DNA from: Diadema setosum
Lineage: Eukaryota > Echinodermata > Echinoidea > Diadematoida > Diadematidae
DNA length: 64,000 nucleotides
Reading direction: 5' to 3'
Assembly: GCF_964275005.1 (NCBI RefSeq)
Contig: NC_092705.1
Location: 20,777,723-20,841,722 of the forward strand
A program made the translations under genes and the position numbers. Numbering within the stretch: position 1 is the stretch's first letter; every line of letters starts with the position of its first letter. This document shows positions 12,901 to 25,685 of this stretch, in pieces. The notes under the pieces were generated by a model, which was not told where the DNA came from, searched no databases, and saw only the letters and a program-made list of their open reading frames with translations.

Positions 12901-15900
12901 ATACTGCCGATCACCGTTAGCATTGATACGAAGATTACCGAAGTTGAGCTGTCATCAAGAGTAAAGTGCGTAGGTGTTGCTTAGTAACGTTGCCTTCGTT
13001 GTCTACTCTGCGTATCGGGCAGTCTGTAGTAATGCCAGGGTGCGTGCATATGTGCTTGTTATTATGACATCACAAAAGAAGTTTGCTAAAGCTGTCATCC
13101 CCCTCAGCCAAATCATGAGCCGAACTGTGATCCGACCACTGACTACAGTGAATCGGACTTCTTCGGACTCGGGGAAGTGGGCCACAGCGTAAGCGCTAAA
13201 GAGGAGTCGATAGCGTAGGTCTCTATAGAAAACTTGCGCTGTGCGCCCGCGTACGCATTTGACTAAAACACCGGGACCACGTACCTTTAATGGGGTCGTA
13301 TAGGGGCAAGAAAACCCATTAAGCTGAGTTTATCCACAAACATGGTATATGGAGACTGTGCTGTATAACTGTATTGTTATTATTATTACTGTATTGTCAT
13401 CGTTATTATCATTATAAATGACTTGAAATGCACTAGATGCTCGTCCGTTATTTTGATTTGAGCTCCACCCATTCTAATTTCCCTACTTTGTCCATTCCGT
13501 CATCCCTTCACCATCGCAGTTGTTTTGCTGCGGTGCGACAAACTACACAGACTGGCTGACGGGCACGTACTGGTCACAGAGCCACACGACCACCGTTCCG
13601 GTCAGCTGCTGTAACCGCACCGTGGATGAAATCGTGTGCCAAGACGCTAACCCTGGCCAGGGCGTCATGATAAGCAACAGCAACGGGACAGTCTATATCT
13701 TCCAAGAGGTACGTTTGGCATTCCAGTATAACAGTTCCCATGATGGAAGTGTCTGGTTTAGAAGGAAAGTGTATAATGCTTAGAGCCATTTCATCTTCTT
13801 TTGTTTTCATCTTCTCTAATCCAAAATGTCATTCACGGAAGCACCCTCCAAGTTAACCCAAGATTTGAATGGTTAAAGGACAAGTTCACCTTCATTAACA
13901 TAAGGATTGAGAGAATGTAGCAATATTTGTAGAACACATCATTGAAAGTTTGAGGAAAATCGGACAATCCGTTCAAAAGTTATGAATTTTTGAAGTTTTT
14001 GTGCAGTCACCGCTGGATGAGAAGACTACTGCAGTGTATGATGTCACATGCGTACAACAATATAAGGAAAATATAAAGAGAATTTCACAAAATTTCATCT
14101 TTTGAAAAAAGTACACATTCCCTTGAATCGTTACTGACATATATGTTATGGTTAATATCATTCCCATTGCCTTTAGAAAGAGGCAAGTCAAGTGCTCTTT
14201 TATTATGCGAAAAAAGTGAAAATATGTTGAATTTTCTTTACATTTTCTTTATACTGTTGTACTCATATGACATCACAAGCCTTAGTAGTCTCCTCATCCA
14301 GCGGTTCCAACACAAAAATTTTAAAAATTCATAACTTTTGCATCGACTGTCCAATTTTCCTCAAACTTTCACTAATGTGTTCTACTAATATTGCTGCATT
14401 CTCTCAATCCTTATGTTTATGAAGGTGAACTTGTCCTTTAATATTCAATAATACAGGAGCAAGCAAATTTTCAATTTACCTTTATCAATGCATATTTTAG
14501 GCCTCAGTGAGATTCATGGTGACTCTAGCCAAAAGTTCAATTAGTTCTGTGCTGTTGCAATAAACATTGATAGATTGACCTGTAATTGATGAAGCTGGTA
14601 AAGAGCTGGCAAAAACAAAGTATGCCTGCCCAAAGGGTGATGAAAAAAACCCAAATGATGGAAAACATTGCAGATTGACATTTAGACTGAATTGTTCGTT
14701 TGCATCATACAAGCATGTCATCATAAAACACCCTAAAAAAACACACACACACACACACAAAGAAACAGACAAAACTCTCGAAAATTAGCTCTAGTTCTTA
14801 GGTCACTTCAGCTGGTCATTCTTGTGCAAGACTGCGAGCTTTGGACAGAATCTCTTGACCAGTAAAAACTCTTGCGGCAGACCTTTAGTTTTCTGCAGGT
14901 ATGTTTCAAACATTTTAGCATAATGATTACGTCTCATTAATTGGTTGCAGTAATGATAGTGATTGTGATAGCAATCATGAAAATGACAAAGATAAAGATG
15001 ATAATGATGAGGATTATCATGGCATCAATAGTAATGATTCTTATATTGATGATGATTCTGAAGATAATTTCTGATTCAAATCACATAGCACTACTCATCA
15101 AACTGCATTGTTTTGTAACCCCAAATTTCTTGCAGGGTTGCTCAGCCAAGGTAACATCTTTTCTAAGCAGCAAAATGGGTATCATTGCAGGAAGTGCTTT
15201 AGCCTTTGGAGCATTCCAGGCAAGTATTCACTTTTTAATATCCAAGGTGGAAATTATGGCATTGTTGAATTTTTTGCTCATTGCTTGCGACATTAACCTA
15301 GTATCAATACAAAAGCGCTCAAATTTTTTACAGACATATTAATATTTTGTCTCAAGCAGAAATTGTGCTCAGCATTGATTGAGTATCATGTGATTGTTTC
15401 CTAAAGCCTTTCTTTTGTTACATGTAACATTTTTTTTGTTTTTTTCTTGAATATATTGTATATATACCAGGCACTATTGCAGTCTAAAATTTGAGCATTA
15501 ACTAAATCGAAACAATCAATTTTCATGGAAAAAAAAAACCCACAATATTTAGTCAAAAGTGTGTAGATTTATAAGCATTGTACCAATATATCGTCGCTGG
15601 GGTGACAAGACCTCGTATCTCAAAAATGTCAAAAAAAATTTTTTTTAGCTTAATGGTCAAATAATGGGTCAAGTGATGTCTTGGCCAAATCCTAACTGTC
15701 TTACTTCAAAAATGAAGCCACCATGACATGTCAAAGAGAAGGCTTTCCCATTCACTATAGTGCTTTGGCCGCCATGTTTTTTCGCTCTCCTGAACATTTG
15801 ACAATTTTGAGATACGAGGTTTTGTCACCCCAGCGACGATATGGTAGAATAGGGCCCTTGTGGTTCAATTTGTAGTATTTTACTGAAAATGAAAATCATT

Positions 15901-16392
15901 TAAAATTGACACCATAATGTAGAAGAGATCAAGCTCTACAACATGATACAAATAAAGCCTTTCTGGTTCTGAGCCGAAAATATTCTCACTTGTGTATGTG
16001 AAATATTTTGCATTGTGATTGGAATAGTGCCCATCTAACTTTGCAGGGGAAAAGAAATATATCTGATGTTATCTTTTGCCACTGGAACAATTTAAGATGG
16101 AAAGATCTATGATAAGGATAAGGGAAATCTTACTTGGTAATGTTGAAGAGAATGAAGCTCCTTTGCTTCTTCGTGTTCAGAAACATCTTTTAACTCTGTC
16201 ATAACTATTGACGCCCTGCTTGTATGCACTATGTCAGTGGCACAACAAGATGGCGGCAATAGAAGGGTTAAAGTCTTGACTGACATTCTGCCCCTGGGGG
16301 GCTCTCTCCCTCTCCATCAACAGCTGATTGGAATCGTACTCTCCTGCTGCCTCGCCAAGATGATCAACGCCAACAAGTACGAGATGATGTGA
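9953..16392 (+). CDS. CD63-like tetraspanin, 3' part (five exons, 5' exons not in window)
   Basis: Exons: 9953-10027, 11781-11879, 13520-13708, 15136-15219, 16324-16392 (171 residues plus TGA, all junctions phase 0). Tetraspanins are four-pass membrane organisers; CD63 acts in late endosomes, lysosomes and exosomes. Exon one is the third membrane segment (YTVMVFVVFIALFACGIAG). The next two form the large extracellular loop with the signature FCCGATNYTDW, then PVSCC, a single Cys and GC: six loop cysteines as in CD63. N-glycosylation sequons NYT, NRT and NGT are visible. The last two exons form membrane segment four. The C-terminus KYEMM matches in position and type the YxxPhi lysosomal sorting signal of CD63 (GYEVM). 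The 75- and 84-base exons are classic tetraspanin sizes. The intron after 15219 starts with GC rather than GT (GCAAGT). Introns are 0.8-1.8 kb and carry MITEs. The family call is firm; the CD63 subgroup is likely. Confidence 0.92.
10769..10933. mobile_element. hAT-like MITE in tetraspanin intron
   Basis: Ends are CAGGGCTCGACACTA and, on the other strand, CAGGGCTCCACACTAAC. The flanks ACTGTATG and CTGTATGT share CTGTATG, close to the 8-bp duplication expected of hAT elements. The interior carries repeated GGCCACCA blocks in both orientations. It is 165 bp long and non-coding. Confidence 0.7.
11103..11286. mobile_element. hAT-like MITE remnant in tetraspanin intron
   Basis: It runs from CAGGGGTCGCACTTAAC to GCCAATTTCGAACCCTG, imperfect inverted ends with CAGGG termini. 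Internal blocks TAGCCAGNCGGACTA recur. A short TATAC is shared by both flanks. It is weaker than the neighbour at 10769. Confidence 0.5.
12806..13350. mobile_element. Short inverted-repeat element split by a later MITE insertion
   Basis: Outer ends are ATACCATATTTGTGGGTAAA (left) and the complement of ATACCATGTTTGTGGATAAA (right). Without the insert at 12858-13290 the element is only about 110 bases. It lies in a tetraspanin intron. Confidence 0.65.
12858..13290. mobile_element. TTAA-flanked MITE, GGTGCATGGTCC family, copy 1
   Basis: A segment of 433 bp bounded by TTAA with inverted ends TTAAAGGTGCATAGTCC and, from the right, TTAAAGGTACGTGGTCC. It is a close match in the same orientation to 60799-61242. 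It is nested inside the element at 12806-13350. No coding sequence is apparent; the open frame it contains is broken or absent in the other copy. Confidence 0.8.
13873..14441. mobile_element. TTAA-flanked MITE, GGACAAGTTCACC family, copy 1
   Basis: An element of 569 bp with long inverted ends: TTAAAGGACAAGTTCACCTT at the left and the complement of the same at the right, the match running on for about 100 bases. It lies in the tetraspanin intron between exons 13708 and 15136. The second copy (56028-56585) is in the opposite orientation. Confidence 0.85.
15588..15842. mobile_element. Inverted-repeat MITE, ATATCGTCGCTGGGG family, copy 1
   Basis: The ends ATATCGTCGCTGGGGTGACA are perfect inverted repeats at first, extending to CCTCGTATCTCAAAA. 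It is about 255 bp long and lies in the GC-AG intron before the last tetraspanin exon. Confidence 0.75.
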
Positions 16393-16635
16393 TGAGCTGG
16401 AGGGCCGCAAGGGAGAGAGATAGAGACTGAGGAGATTGGGAGAGACGGAGAGCGCCACCTACTGTCCCTCCTTGCTCCGTAACCCTTCCCTGCTCAGCAA
16501 GACGCCATGTATTGCCAAAAAAAAAAAAAATCCAGATACTTGATAATCAATGAGGAAGAAAAATGAAAACAACAGCAACAGAAGAGAGAAGAGATGTGTA
16601 GACAAAAGAGACCCTCAAAGGAATGTATGAGTGCA

Positions 16636-16880
16636 TATATTCATCGTCACTGAGGTGACAAGACCTTGTATCTACAAAATGTCAAATGTTCAGGAGAGCA
16701 AAAAAACATGGCAGCCAAAGCACTGCTATCCTTTGACATGCCATGGTGGCTCCATTTTTGGGGTAAGAAAACTAGGATTTGGACAGGATATCACTAACTG
16801 ATTATCTGACCATTAATCCAAAAAAGTAATTTTCACCAAAGTTTGAGATACAAGGTCTTATCACCCCAGCAACATTATAA
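16636..16880. mobile_element. Inverted-repeat MITE, ATATCGTCGCTGGGG family, copy 2
   Basis: A diverged copy in the opposite orientation to 15588-15842, sharing GTTCAGGAGAGC, ACATGGC and GCCAAAGCACT blocks. It lies about 240 bases after the tetraspanin stop, probably within the 3' untranslated region. Confidence 0.7.
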
Positions 16881-18537
16881 TATATACACTGTATGTGCAC
16901 TCACACACTTCTGCAAATTGCAATTGTATGTAGCATGTAAATTGTGTAGGTATTCAGTATATTATAACCATTGTAGTCTCCTTTTTTCACAAGTTCATCA
17001 CCTTCCTTTTTTCCCCCCTCAGCCAACATTGTACCTGGGTCTGTTTATTTTTGTTCTTTAAGTAAATCTGTAAATCACTATTTATTTGTGTAGCTTTTCT
17101 ATCAAAAACTGAAAAACCACCATCAAAAAAAAAAGAAGAAGAAGAAAAAAAAAGGTAGAAGTTGAATGTTACGTAGACATCTCTGTATCATACTAACTTG
17201 ATGTTAATGATTAAGCTTGCAATGCATGAGTACAGGGTGTATGAAAACAATGTGCATTGATTTTTTTCTTTTTCTCAAGATCACTGCTTATCTTGGCTTT
17301 GTATCGCTGTCAATCATTAAAGTTCTAATGAATGTGTAGCCATTTTCTCTAGGGCAGACATTGTATTCTATTCATTCTCTGCTGTCCAAAAACCAATATT
17401 AACTACAGATGCAATATGCCCAGGCATCTTGTTTCTGTATCTGGGCTCAGAATTCACAATGAAAATCAGCTCTGCTGTGATTTTGTCATATCAGTTGAAA
17501 ATGGATATGTAGAAGGGAATAAGATTTTATCATTTGTATCATTCATGGGTATGGCAAGTAGCTTGCATTGCCAAGAATTGGGGAATTATAATAGAAGCTA
17601 TGATGTAAATCTGTCGAGAGCCAGTGAGCACGAGACAAGTGTTACATCAGATAAGATAAGGTTTTCTAGGTTTATGGTTCCATGACCAAAAGAGGGCATT
17701 TCTACACTAAAGTTTGTTCTCAAGAGCTCACTCCTGGTTCTAATACCATCTGGAGGAAAAAGCAACAACAATAAGAGTGCCCTATATCATCCTTGAAGCT
17801 ATAAGGATAGATTATGTTATATTTAACCGACCAGATAGGTTTCCAATGTTGATTTGTGTCTGTAAAAAAAAAGTTCTTTTCCTCTTGTGCGCTTAGAGGT
17901 GTGCATGTACATTAATCATGATTCTCATGACAAATGGGTTTATACATCTCATGAGTTGGTGTCCAATCACATAAATTTCCGCAATAACACTGTGCTGCAT
18001 GCCTCATCCTATACCTCTTGTTAACAACACTGCAGATGAACAATTCAGGGCCATTTTGCCCCTTATGGGGAAAACGCATTGTTTTATGCTCAACACAATT
18101 TAGGATGATTAGGGTTTCCTATTTAGTACAGGGTTTCTGTTTTATGTTGTTCTTAGTGTGTGACTATGTTGCGTTGCATTTCTTTACTCTTTAAGGCATT
18201 GGAGGATCTCATTGTAATAATATAGAATCAGTATATGGTGGTTTGTTTGTTTGTTTTTGTTTCACAGCATTGCTAATTCTGTTTTCTCTGCCAACCGCTA
18301 CTTTTGGGCAGAGATTTACAAGGATAGTAATGAAGCTGGTGCTGATAGGTTTAGCTCTGACTTTGTCTGCGTGGATCCCAGTGGGCAAGGTGGACTATAA
18401 TCACATGTGTGCAGAACATAACACATGATAACTAGGTTCTAGGAAATGCTCTGGATACAAAAAAAAAAGACAACAACAAACAAACAAAAACAAAGATGAA
18501 GCTACTGTAGTTTAGGAGAGGTTATTGACTGGTAGAG

Positions 18538-18572
<35 letters not shown>

Positions 18573-21456
18573 GTACATTATGGACTGTCAAACCATCACA
18601 TAAAGTTTTCAGCATGGTTAGTTGTGAACGCATAATGCTGCACTAAATCTTATATACCTTCTAGAAAGGGTTTGCGCAGGATTTCAGCAAGGTGTGGTCC
18701 AGTCTAAAAGCTCCCTTCCAGTGTAATGCCCTCCCTCATAAAATCAAGGGAAGATGATTCTGGGTATGAAAGTTGTGTACATTTTAACTTATTACACTGT
18801 ACAAGACTTCTGATGGGGATATGAATTATAGAATGCCACCAGTACTAGGCAGTCCGCTGCTGGATATTGTTGAGTAAGGAGAAAGAACAGGAGCTGATGT
18901 TGAAACCGTTTAAATCTTACCAAATGAACTCACACCATGAAGTCTTCAAATTAGTCCTGCAAAGCATCTGTAGGCCATTTGTAATTCAATCATGACATCA
19001 GATAATTGTTCTACAGTTATGAACATTTGTTCTGCTGTTTGTTCATTAAAATTCATTGATGCTGTCACAACGCTGTCTTGCCAAATGTTGCTGAATATGA
19101 TGACCTTTTCCACAAACTTGCCCCATCCCTCAAAACAGTCAATATTTCAATGTTAATTTTTCCCCCACGTCACGAGTCTTCTTTGTGTAGAATTCAAAGT
19201 TACTAGCCAAGTTATGCCTAGCAAAGAAATGTAATTGATGAAATTTGATTCATTCTTTCTATGTAATTTTCATTAATTATACATTTTGGCCCAAACATAT
19301 TTCCCTTAATGGAGATTCTCTTCGAAATATAGCTTAGATTTAATATATGTATTTGCACACAATCATAAAGTCAAAGAAATAGATAACAAGAAGTAATTAA
19401 TCAGTAAAGGAAGTGGTACTTTTCAGAATCCTCACTTCAAGTTTCACTGAGCTGTTTTGAATTTTTTATGATGCTTTCTTCTGTAAAATCTTTAAGAAAA
19501 AGATAAAGAAACATCTCAGAGTGCAATTGTACAGATCTTTTTCATACAGCATGTTTGATTCATTATTGTTACCACCGTGTATTTAACAAATATGAAATAT
19601 ATAGTTATTCCCAAGATATATTGACTGGAATGTGGAGAAGGTTACTGCATAAAATTTCTGATAGATCTCCGAAGTATGTGCTGTTGCTATTGCTAATTTT
19701 GCAGTTTGTCCCAATCATTGACTGTAGACTGTAAAAAAGTACTTGATTTCTATGCAGATAGTATTGTTATATGTCTTCACATTTAATAGTAAACATGTGT
19801 TTAGACCAGACAGCATGTGATGCCGTACAGCAGCAGTTGCTTATTGCAATCAGTAATGGGCCGTTTCTTGTTTTAGAATAATCCTTCTGTTCTCTGTTTA
19901 ATAACAGCATTATGTTGACATTTCGTAGGAGGGGAGTAGAAATTGTTTGAATGTTTAGGGGTCCACCTTTGTATATTTTCAAGATGCAGCACATGTGGCA
20001 CCTATGCATTATGGCTGAGCAGGCTAAATACTCATCTGGAATATGCAGAATGAACATGGAAATGTAATTTTTCTGCCATTGGATTATTTATGGATTAGCT
20101 GCTACTGCCCTTTAAATGTGGCTGTGTGTGTTTATCAGACATTTGTGTACAATTGGTGTTAACAGAATTCAGGTGTACTAGTAACATTCAGTATATAAGG
20201 GGTAAATTTTCACTTTTTTTTTTTCAACAAGTCATAGAATGTGCCATATGTTGCATATGTCCAGTTCGAGGCTTGCGTGTGAATGTTTGCACTAATCCTT
20301 TGGTATATGTTTGAAGGGTGAAAATAGCAATGAAAAAGTATAACAGCAGAAGAGCCATAATAACTGCTGCTGGTGAGCTACTTGTAGGTAATGTCAGGGA
20401 CATTTTGTGAAGCTGGCAACAGTAATTGTTTTTTGATCACATGTCACTGAAGTTTTAACTTGAGTGTCATGCAAAATCAGTTGTTACCACATGAGAATCA
20501 CCATTTGCCCATGGCAGTGATCTGGCTATCTATGACATTACTTTTTTTCATCAATATTGTTGGCATTGTTATTTCTTTTGTCTGAAAAGACACGATAAAC
20601 CATGTAATGCATGTATTCGTACATGAGAGAATGTTTACATGTTGATGTATTATTGTTAGATACTGTAAATCATGTTTGCACTCCTGTGAACTCTTTGATA
20701 ATCATGTGTTTTGCATTGTTCTCTATTCAACTAATGTACTTAATTAGATGTATGTCATTTGTTTCCATGCCATCGCCAATTTTAGGATTGTTTTCTTAGA
20801 CTAAGTAATGATTGAAGAGTGAGATGTTCCCATTTATCGGTTAGATATGCGACAAGTTAGGAGCAATCTTACTTGTCATTAAATTGAGAAAATCACGTAT
20901 CTGTACTTGAAAACATCTAAAGAATATAATGTGTATTTTCTACTGCTGCGAAACCACTGTATGTATCATATGCTGTATTCTTGTAGCAAAGGAAAGAAAA
21001 CAATATACTCTTGTTCATTGTGACATATTTCAAATATCTGTGCATATTTTAACTGCCTTTGAACTCTTGGTACATAAAGTTCTTAATATGCCTTGCTCAA
21101 GCACAATGTAGTTCTGTTGTAGAGATAGCTTTTCTAGTTTAGACTTCAGGTAGATTGTCAGTAGATGGTGGTGCTTACACTTTTCATGTGAATAGGGGCA
21201 TCTGAAGAATACAAGTATTTGATGTGCATTTCACATCTGCTGAATGATGCTGTGCCAACCTCTTCCTTTTGACAGCAAGACATACATTCGAGAAGGGAGT
21301 AGGGGTGATCCTTGGGCACCTCTCCCTCTAAAGGAGAGGGGGCATGTTTGCTTTCTGTGGATCTATGTAAAGGCTGAAGATTGATTTGCACTCACACACC
21401 TCATTAGCTAGCTCCCTCATCGAATAGCTGGTGTAAGTGAAGTGTAATAGACACAT

Positions 21457-21668
21457 TGGCCTGAATTCATGAAGGTGGTTCAAATTTAAACCTGGTCTAA
21501 AATAAGCACAAAATAGGCGTACCTTTGACATGTGTGTGTCAGCGCCCATTTGTTACTGGATGTCTGTTGTGGTACATTGGTGTATGCAATCTGTCCAATT
21601 GTATTTATGCAGAAGAAATTTGCAGAAACCATGGTCTAAATTTAAACCACCTTCATGAGTTCAGGCCA
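21457..21668. mobile_element. Palindromic MITE, TGGCCTGAATTCATGAAGG family
   Basis: Inverted ends of about 36 bases with few mismatches (TGGCCTGAATTCATGAAGGT left; TGGCCTGAACTCATGAAGGT from the right). It is 212 bp long and non-coding. A related fragment with CCCGAATTCATGAAGGT lies near 1937. No clear target duplication. Confidence 0.7.
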
Positions 21669-23696
21669 CAGTGCCACTCTTGAAAAGTAAGTTCCAAACT
21701 CACAGACTCAAATTTCTCTTGTTTTTTCAAAGAAATTTTCCCAAATCACAGACCATGTTCAATAATACACAGAAGAGCAGCCTGAGTTGTGATATATTGC
21801 CTCTCTTCATCTCTCACAACATATTTATAGATGCAAATATATAGATATAGTGTATTATATAAAACAAAATATATATGCATGATACTAACATTAAGTAGAT
21901 ATATATTTAAATGTTTTAAGCAATGGTGTACTTATGTGTTCTATTAAGCTTGTTTAATGCTAATGTTTCTCTCTTCATTTCATTCAAGAGGCATTCCCTT
22001 CAAGGCCCGTAAAGAGAAATTATGTCAGAATCAAATTTGTTTGGCATCACATCTTGAATTTGCTGACATATAGGATGTATTTATGCTTAACTTTTTGGGC
22101 CATAATCGGTGCTTTGAAACGTGATTAGTGCAAAACATAGTTGCTTCCCGACTCACTTTGATTAACAATGCTGTTTCAAAAATGCGGATTCAAAACACAC
22201 AAAAAGTTGCTTTTATGATCATGGACTCTCTCTAATCATGTTTAGTGGGGGAAGCATAATCATGAATCACATTCAAGACCGGTGATTCCAACTTTAATGC
22301 ATTTAACATGTAAGCGTAAATGCAAAATCACTTACACTATATAAACAGTTTGCAACGATAGGGGTTTATGGTTACAATGCACAGTGCATATTCATGAAAT
22401 CTGCTCTTTCTTGAGATATTAGTACCCCTGTGAATGGCTTTTTGGATCAGCGATTAAAATTCCAATTCTGTCCATGCAAATTTGAGCATGAACACACCCT
22501 TAGTTAGCAAGATCGAGATAAGGTAAAGCAGTGCATGTTGTTCTGAAAGTGATGTCTGAAACATCAATATACATGTATCTGGATCAGCTATCTTGATATA
22601 GAACTTGAACACTCCACATTATTGTAGTGACAGTGCTACAATCATTGAGTTTGCGTGCATCAGTACATTTTCATCCCAGAAGATATATAGCACTGATATA
22701 CTGGCTCATTTGCAGTCACTGATCCTATCTGTCAAAATGGCAATGGTTTGGATTGCAGACATTGATGGCAGTCACATCGTGATAATGCCTAGTTCTGCCT
22801 TGGTTCTGACCCCTGCTCTAGATTCACCCCACCTATCTCTGAGGAAGACCTCCGGTTGAGTGGTGCCTTAAATACCGAAAGTGATTGATGGTTTGATTCC
22901 AAGAATTCTAACCCGAGGGAAATGTGTCTTATGATGAGCTTCTATAAGTTTCTAAAATAAGTATTGTGGAGGAATGTGATCAATTTGAATGTTTTAAAAA
23001 CATTCAATGATATTTACCACCCCCCCCCCCCCCCCCGTCATTATTTATCACTCTCATCCAAGAATGATTATGTAGCAATCACTGTGTTCCAATATTTCAG
23101 TAATTGCATTGTTATACTAATTTTCCTGTTCTGTTGTGATGATGAATTCTGCTTGAATGCTTCATGTGATTGTGAATCTGCTTTGGAATGATGCCATATT
23201 ATGTTGTCGATGTCGCAAGATAAATTAAATGGAGTTTATGTTACTCAAAATATGTTTCATGGAAAGTGTCAAAATGTGTCTTGACTTGAACCTCATGAGA
23301 TTGGTGCAACTCTTGTTGAATAGTGGTATTGGTCTGTTGATCAATCTGCTGTTATATAATACTGCCTGCTATTTGTGTGTGTGTGTGTGTGTGTTCATGT
23401 GTGGGTGTTTGTGTAAAAGAGTAGCCTAAAAACAAGGCCTTTTAATGTAGGCCTAACTATTACAGTGTCCCTATTGGTATGGAAGGACAACAGCACAATT
23501 CCATGTAACATAATGAAATCTTCACCATTAAGTGTAAATATGGTACAGACAGTCCCCCGGAGATAATTATCGGCTGTCCATGATGTGTAATCGAAAGAAC
23601 TGAAAATTGACTGAATTGAAAAGAGTTACATGAAAAGTATCACTCCATCTCCATTGCTGTGAAAATGGAGTAGAATCAAACAATAGCAGCAAAAAT

Positions 23697-23930
23697 TACT
23701 TTATAACTATTTACTGTAAAAGGGGATATTTTCGCTTGACTAATTTTTCGCGCTCGGCCAAGTAAGAAGAGTTTCACGTGTTTTTAATTCCGCTGTATCA
23801 AGACATCAACCACTGGAACCTATGGCAAGCAAAAATATTTGCGTGCTTTTATTTTCGTGCTAGTTTCTGGTTGCGCAAAATGCGCGAAAATTTCAACACC
23901 GCTAAAATTTCCACTTTTACATTACACTTT
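23697..23930. repeat. ACTGTAAAA-ended inverted repeat rich in GCGAAAAT blocks
   Basis: The left end TTACTGTAAAAGGGGATATT pairs with the right end AAATTTCCACTTTTACATTA. The interior has TTTTCGC and GCGAAAAT in opposing orientations. It is probably a MITE related in style to the repeats at 6537 and 27895. Confidence 0.5.
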
Positions 23931-24670
23931 TAGAGAATTTCACATCTGCAATTTAAAGTTTCAGGGTTCTCTTGATGAAATTTCCATTGTGTGCAATGAC
24001 CTTTATGCAACTTAGATGTTTGTGCACAAATATGTGTGTGTGTGTGTGTGTGAATCTTGAAGGTAGACCTACTGTCTTCCATTGGGAGCAGTGATTTAAA
24101 AAATGTAAAAGACATCATGTTTTTTAATGCATAGGTACCCTATTATAGTTCAGTTGTACGGTATCACAAAACATATCCTACCATGTAAAAATTTTGCAAT
24201 AAAACCTAAAATGTAAGGAGATATCACTATTTTTCTCAATAAACCATAACTTTAGATGGTTTCGAAACATTTTTATTACTACACTAGCATAACTATTGTT
24301 CATATTTTGTATATTATACTTATTCAAATTTTTACATTGGTTGTTTCTATTCCTGACTCACATTTTAGAACTATTTTGAAGCACTGAAGGTGGGTTTTTG
24401 TTTCATCTGCAAAAAGAAAAATGGTAAATTAGGCCTTTTAGTCCGTTTGAGAGCTTGTAAAAAAAGGATTAAGGAAAAAGGTTTGCCTTACTCAGTTCAG
24501 TATTTATTTAGCTGGATTCTTGTCCAGTGTTAATTATTGATCTGTGTGCCACTCTCCTGTTGTTGGTGTTTTGTTTTTCAAGGGAGGCATGAGAAAAATT
24601 ATTGCTAGGCAGGTGTGTGTGAAATGGGTTGCTTGGGCCATAGGCTTGAGACTTAGTAGTCTTTCAACGC

Positions 24671-24719
24671 ATCATCATCACCACCACCACCACCAACAAC
24701 AACAACACCATCATCATCG

Positions 24720-24770
<51 letters not shown>

Positions 24771-24774
24771 TATC
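24671..24774 (+). repeat. ATC/ACC/AAC trinucleotide array
   Basis: A run of ATC with short ACC and AAC variants over about 100 bases. It creates an artefactual frame of His, Gln and Ile runs. Confidence 0.95.
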
Positions 24775-25685
24775 ATAATGACATAAACCAGCTGCCACTA
24801 ACCAACAGTAAAAGAAAATTTGTCCAAGACGGAGAGAATTAAAATCTTGGCAATATCTGTTTCCATAGAATTATTACCCACGTCCCAAATCAAAACAAGT
24901 TGTGAAACTACGTTTGTATACGATTTTCCACACGTCCGTTTTGAAATACTAGTAGGAGGCCGAAGTCTCGAGACAGGTGGTTGAGAACGTGAAGTAAGTT
25001 TACAGATATCTTCGACAGCGCCACTTACGGCAAGACAGTCTAGGTTGCATCAAAGAGAAGGAGAAAAATCTCTTTGGGTTGCATTGACGACAGCTGTAAA
25101 CAAGTTGCGGATTTACGGTATACTTCTGCAAATCCCTTCAATGAATGCATCGAGTAAATCTTATCTTGTATAAGTCAGTTGGTTCAGATATTCATCAAGA
25201 AGCTAGTTGTAAGTTTGACCAGTATCATTCATTTGTGAATGTTGTTTGCGATATACAAATTCGGATATTATTGACAACGCATCGTACTTTTCTCGAAGTC
25301 GCGTAGTAAGTGCTCATAGTCCCACGCACGTTTTCTAATGTTGCATTCTTACCATCGCATAGTTTCACAGAGTGCATTGCTGTCTAACGTTAGACGTCAC
25401 AGCCTTGTTGCTTCGCTTGCGCATGGTCTAAATTTGTGTCTAAATTGCATAGAGCAGGATCAATTATTGTATCAAATTCTATTCTGTATCATTTTATCAA
25501 ACCTTGATTTCAGTGAAACTGTTACTGTTGCATTTGTTTAATTTAATCTAGTTAGCAGCCTGACCAGAGCCAAGAGGATGAAGCATCCTTGTATCTCTCA
25601 TATTATCACCCAAACAGGTTTCTGCTGAACATGGAACCTCCACAAGGTAGATAGCAGAGTGCGAGAGCATCCACCCATCACCAAT

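Larger units (their letters stand above)
16393..25685. other. Tetraspanin 3' region and intergenic stretch before the LRR gene
   Basis: No further coding exon was recognised. The proximal part must include the tetraspanin 3' untranslated region; its end was not located. The stretch contains a MITE at 16636-16880, a pure T run at 18541-18569, the inverted-repeat element at 21457-21668, a C run near 23021-23037, GT repeats near 23377 and 24031, a GCGAAA-type repeat at 23697-23930 and the ATC array at 24671-24774. Nothing identifiable was seen in 16900-21450 or 21670-23690. The last 700 bases (24850-25550) are free of obvious repeats and richer in CG dinucleotides, which suits the promoter and 5' untranslated region of the LRR gene. 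Confidence 0.55.

Noticed and set aside
24544-24786. Open frame with His and Ile runs
   Set aside because: Produced by the ATC trinucleotide array.
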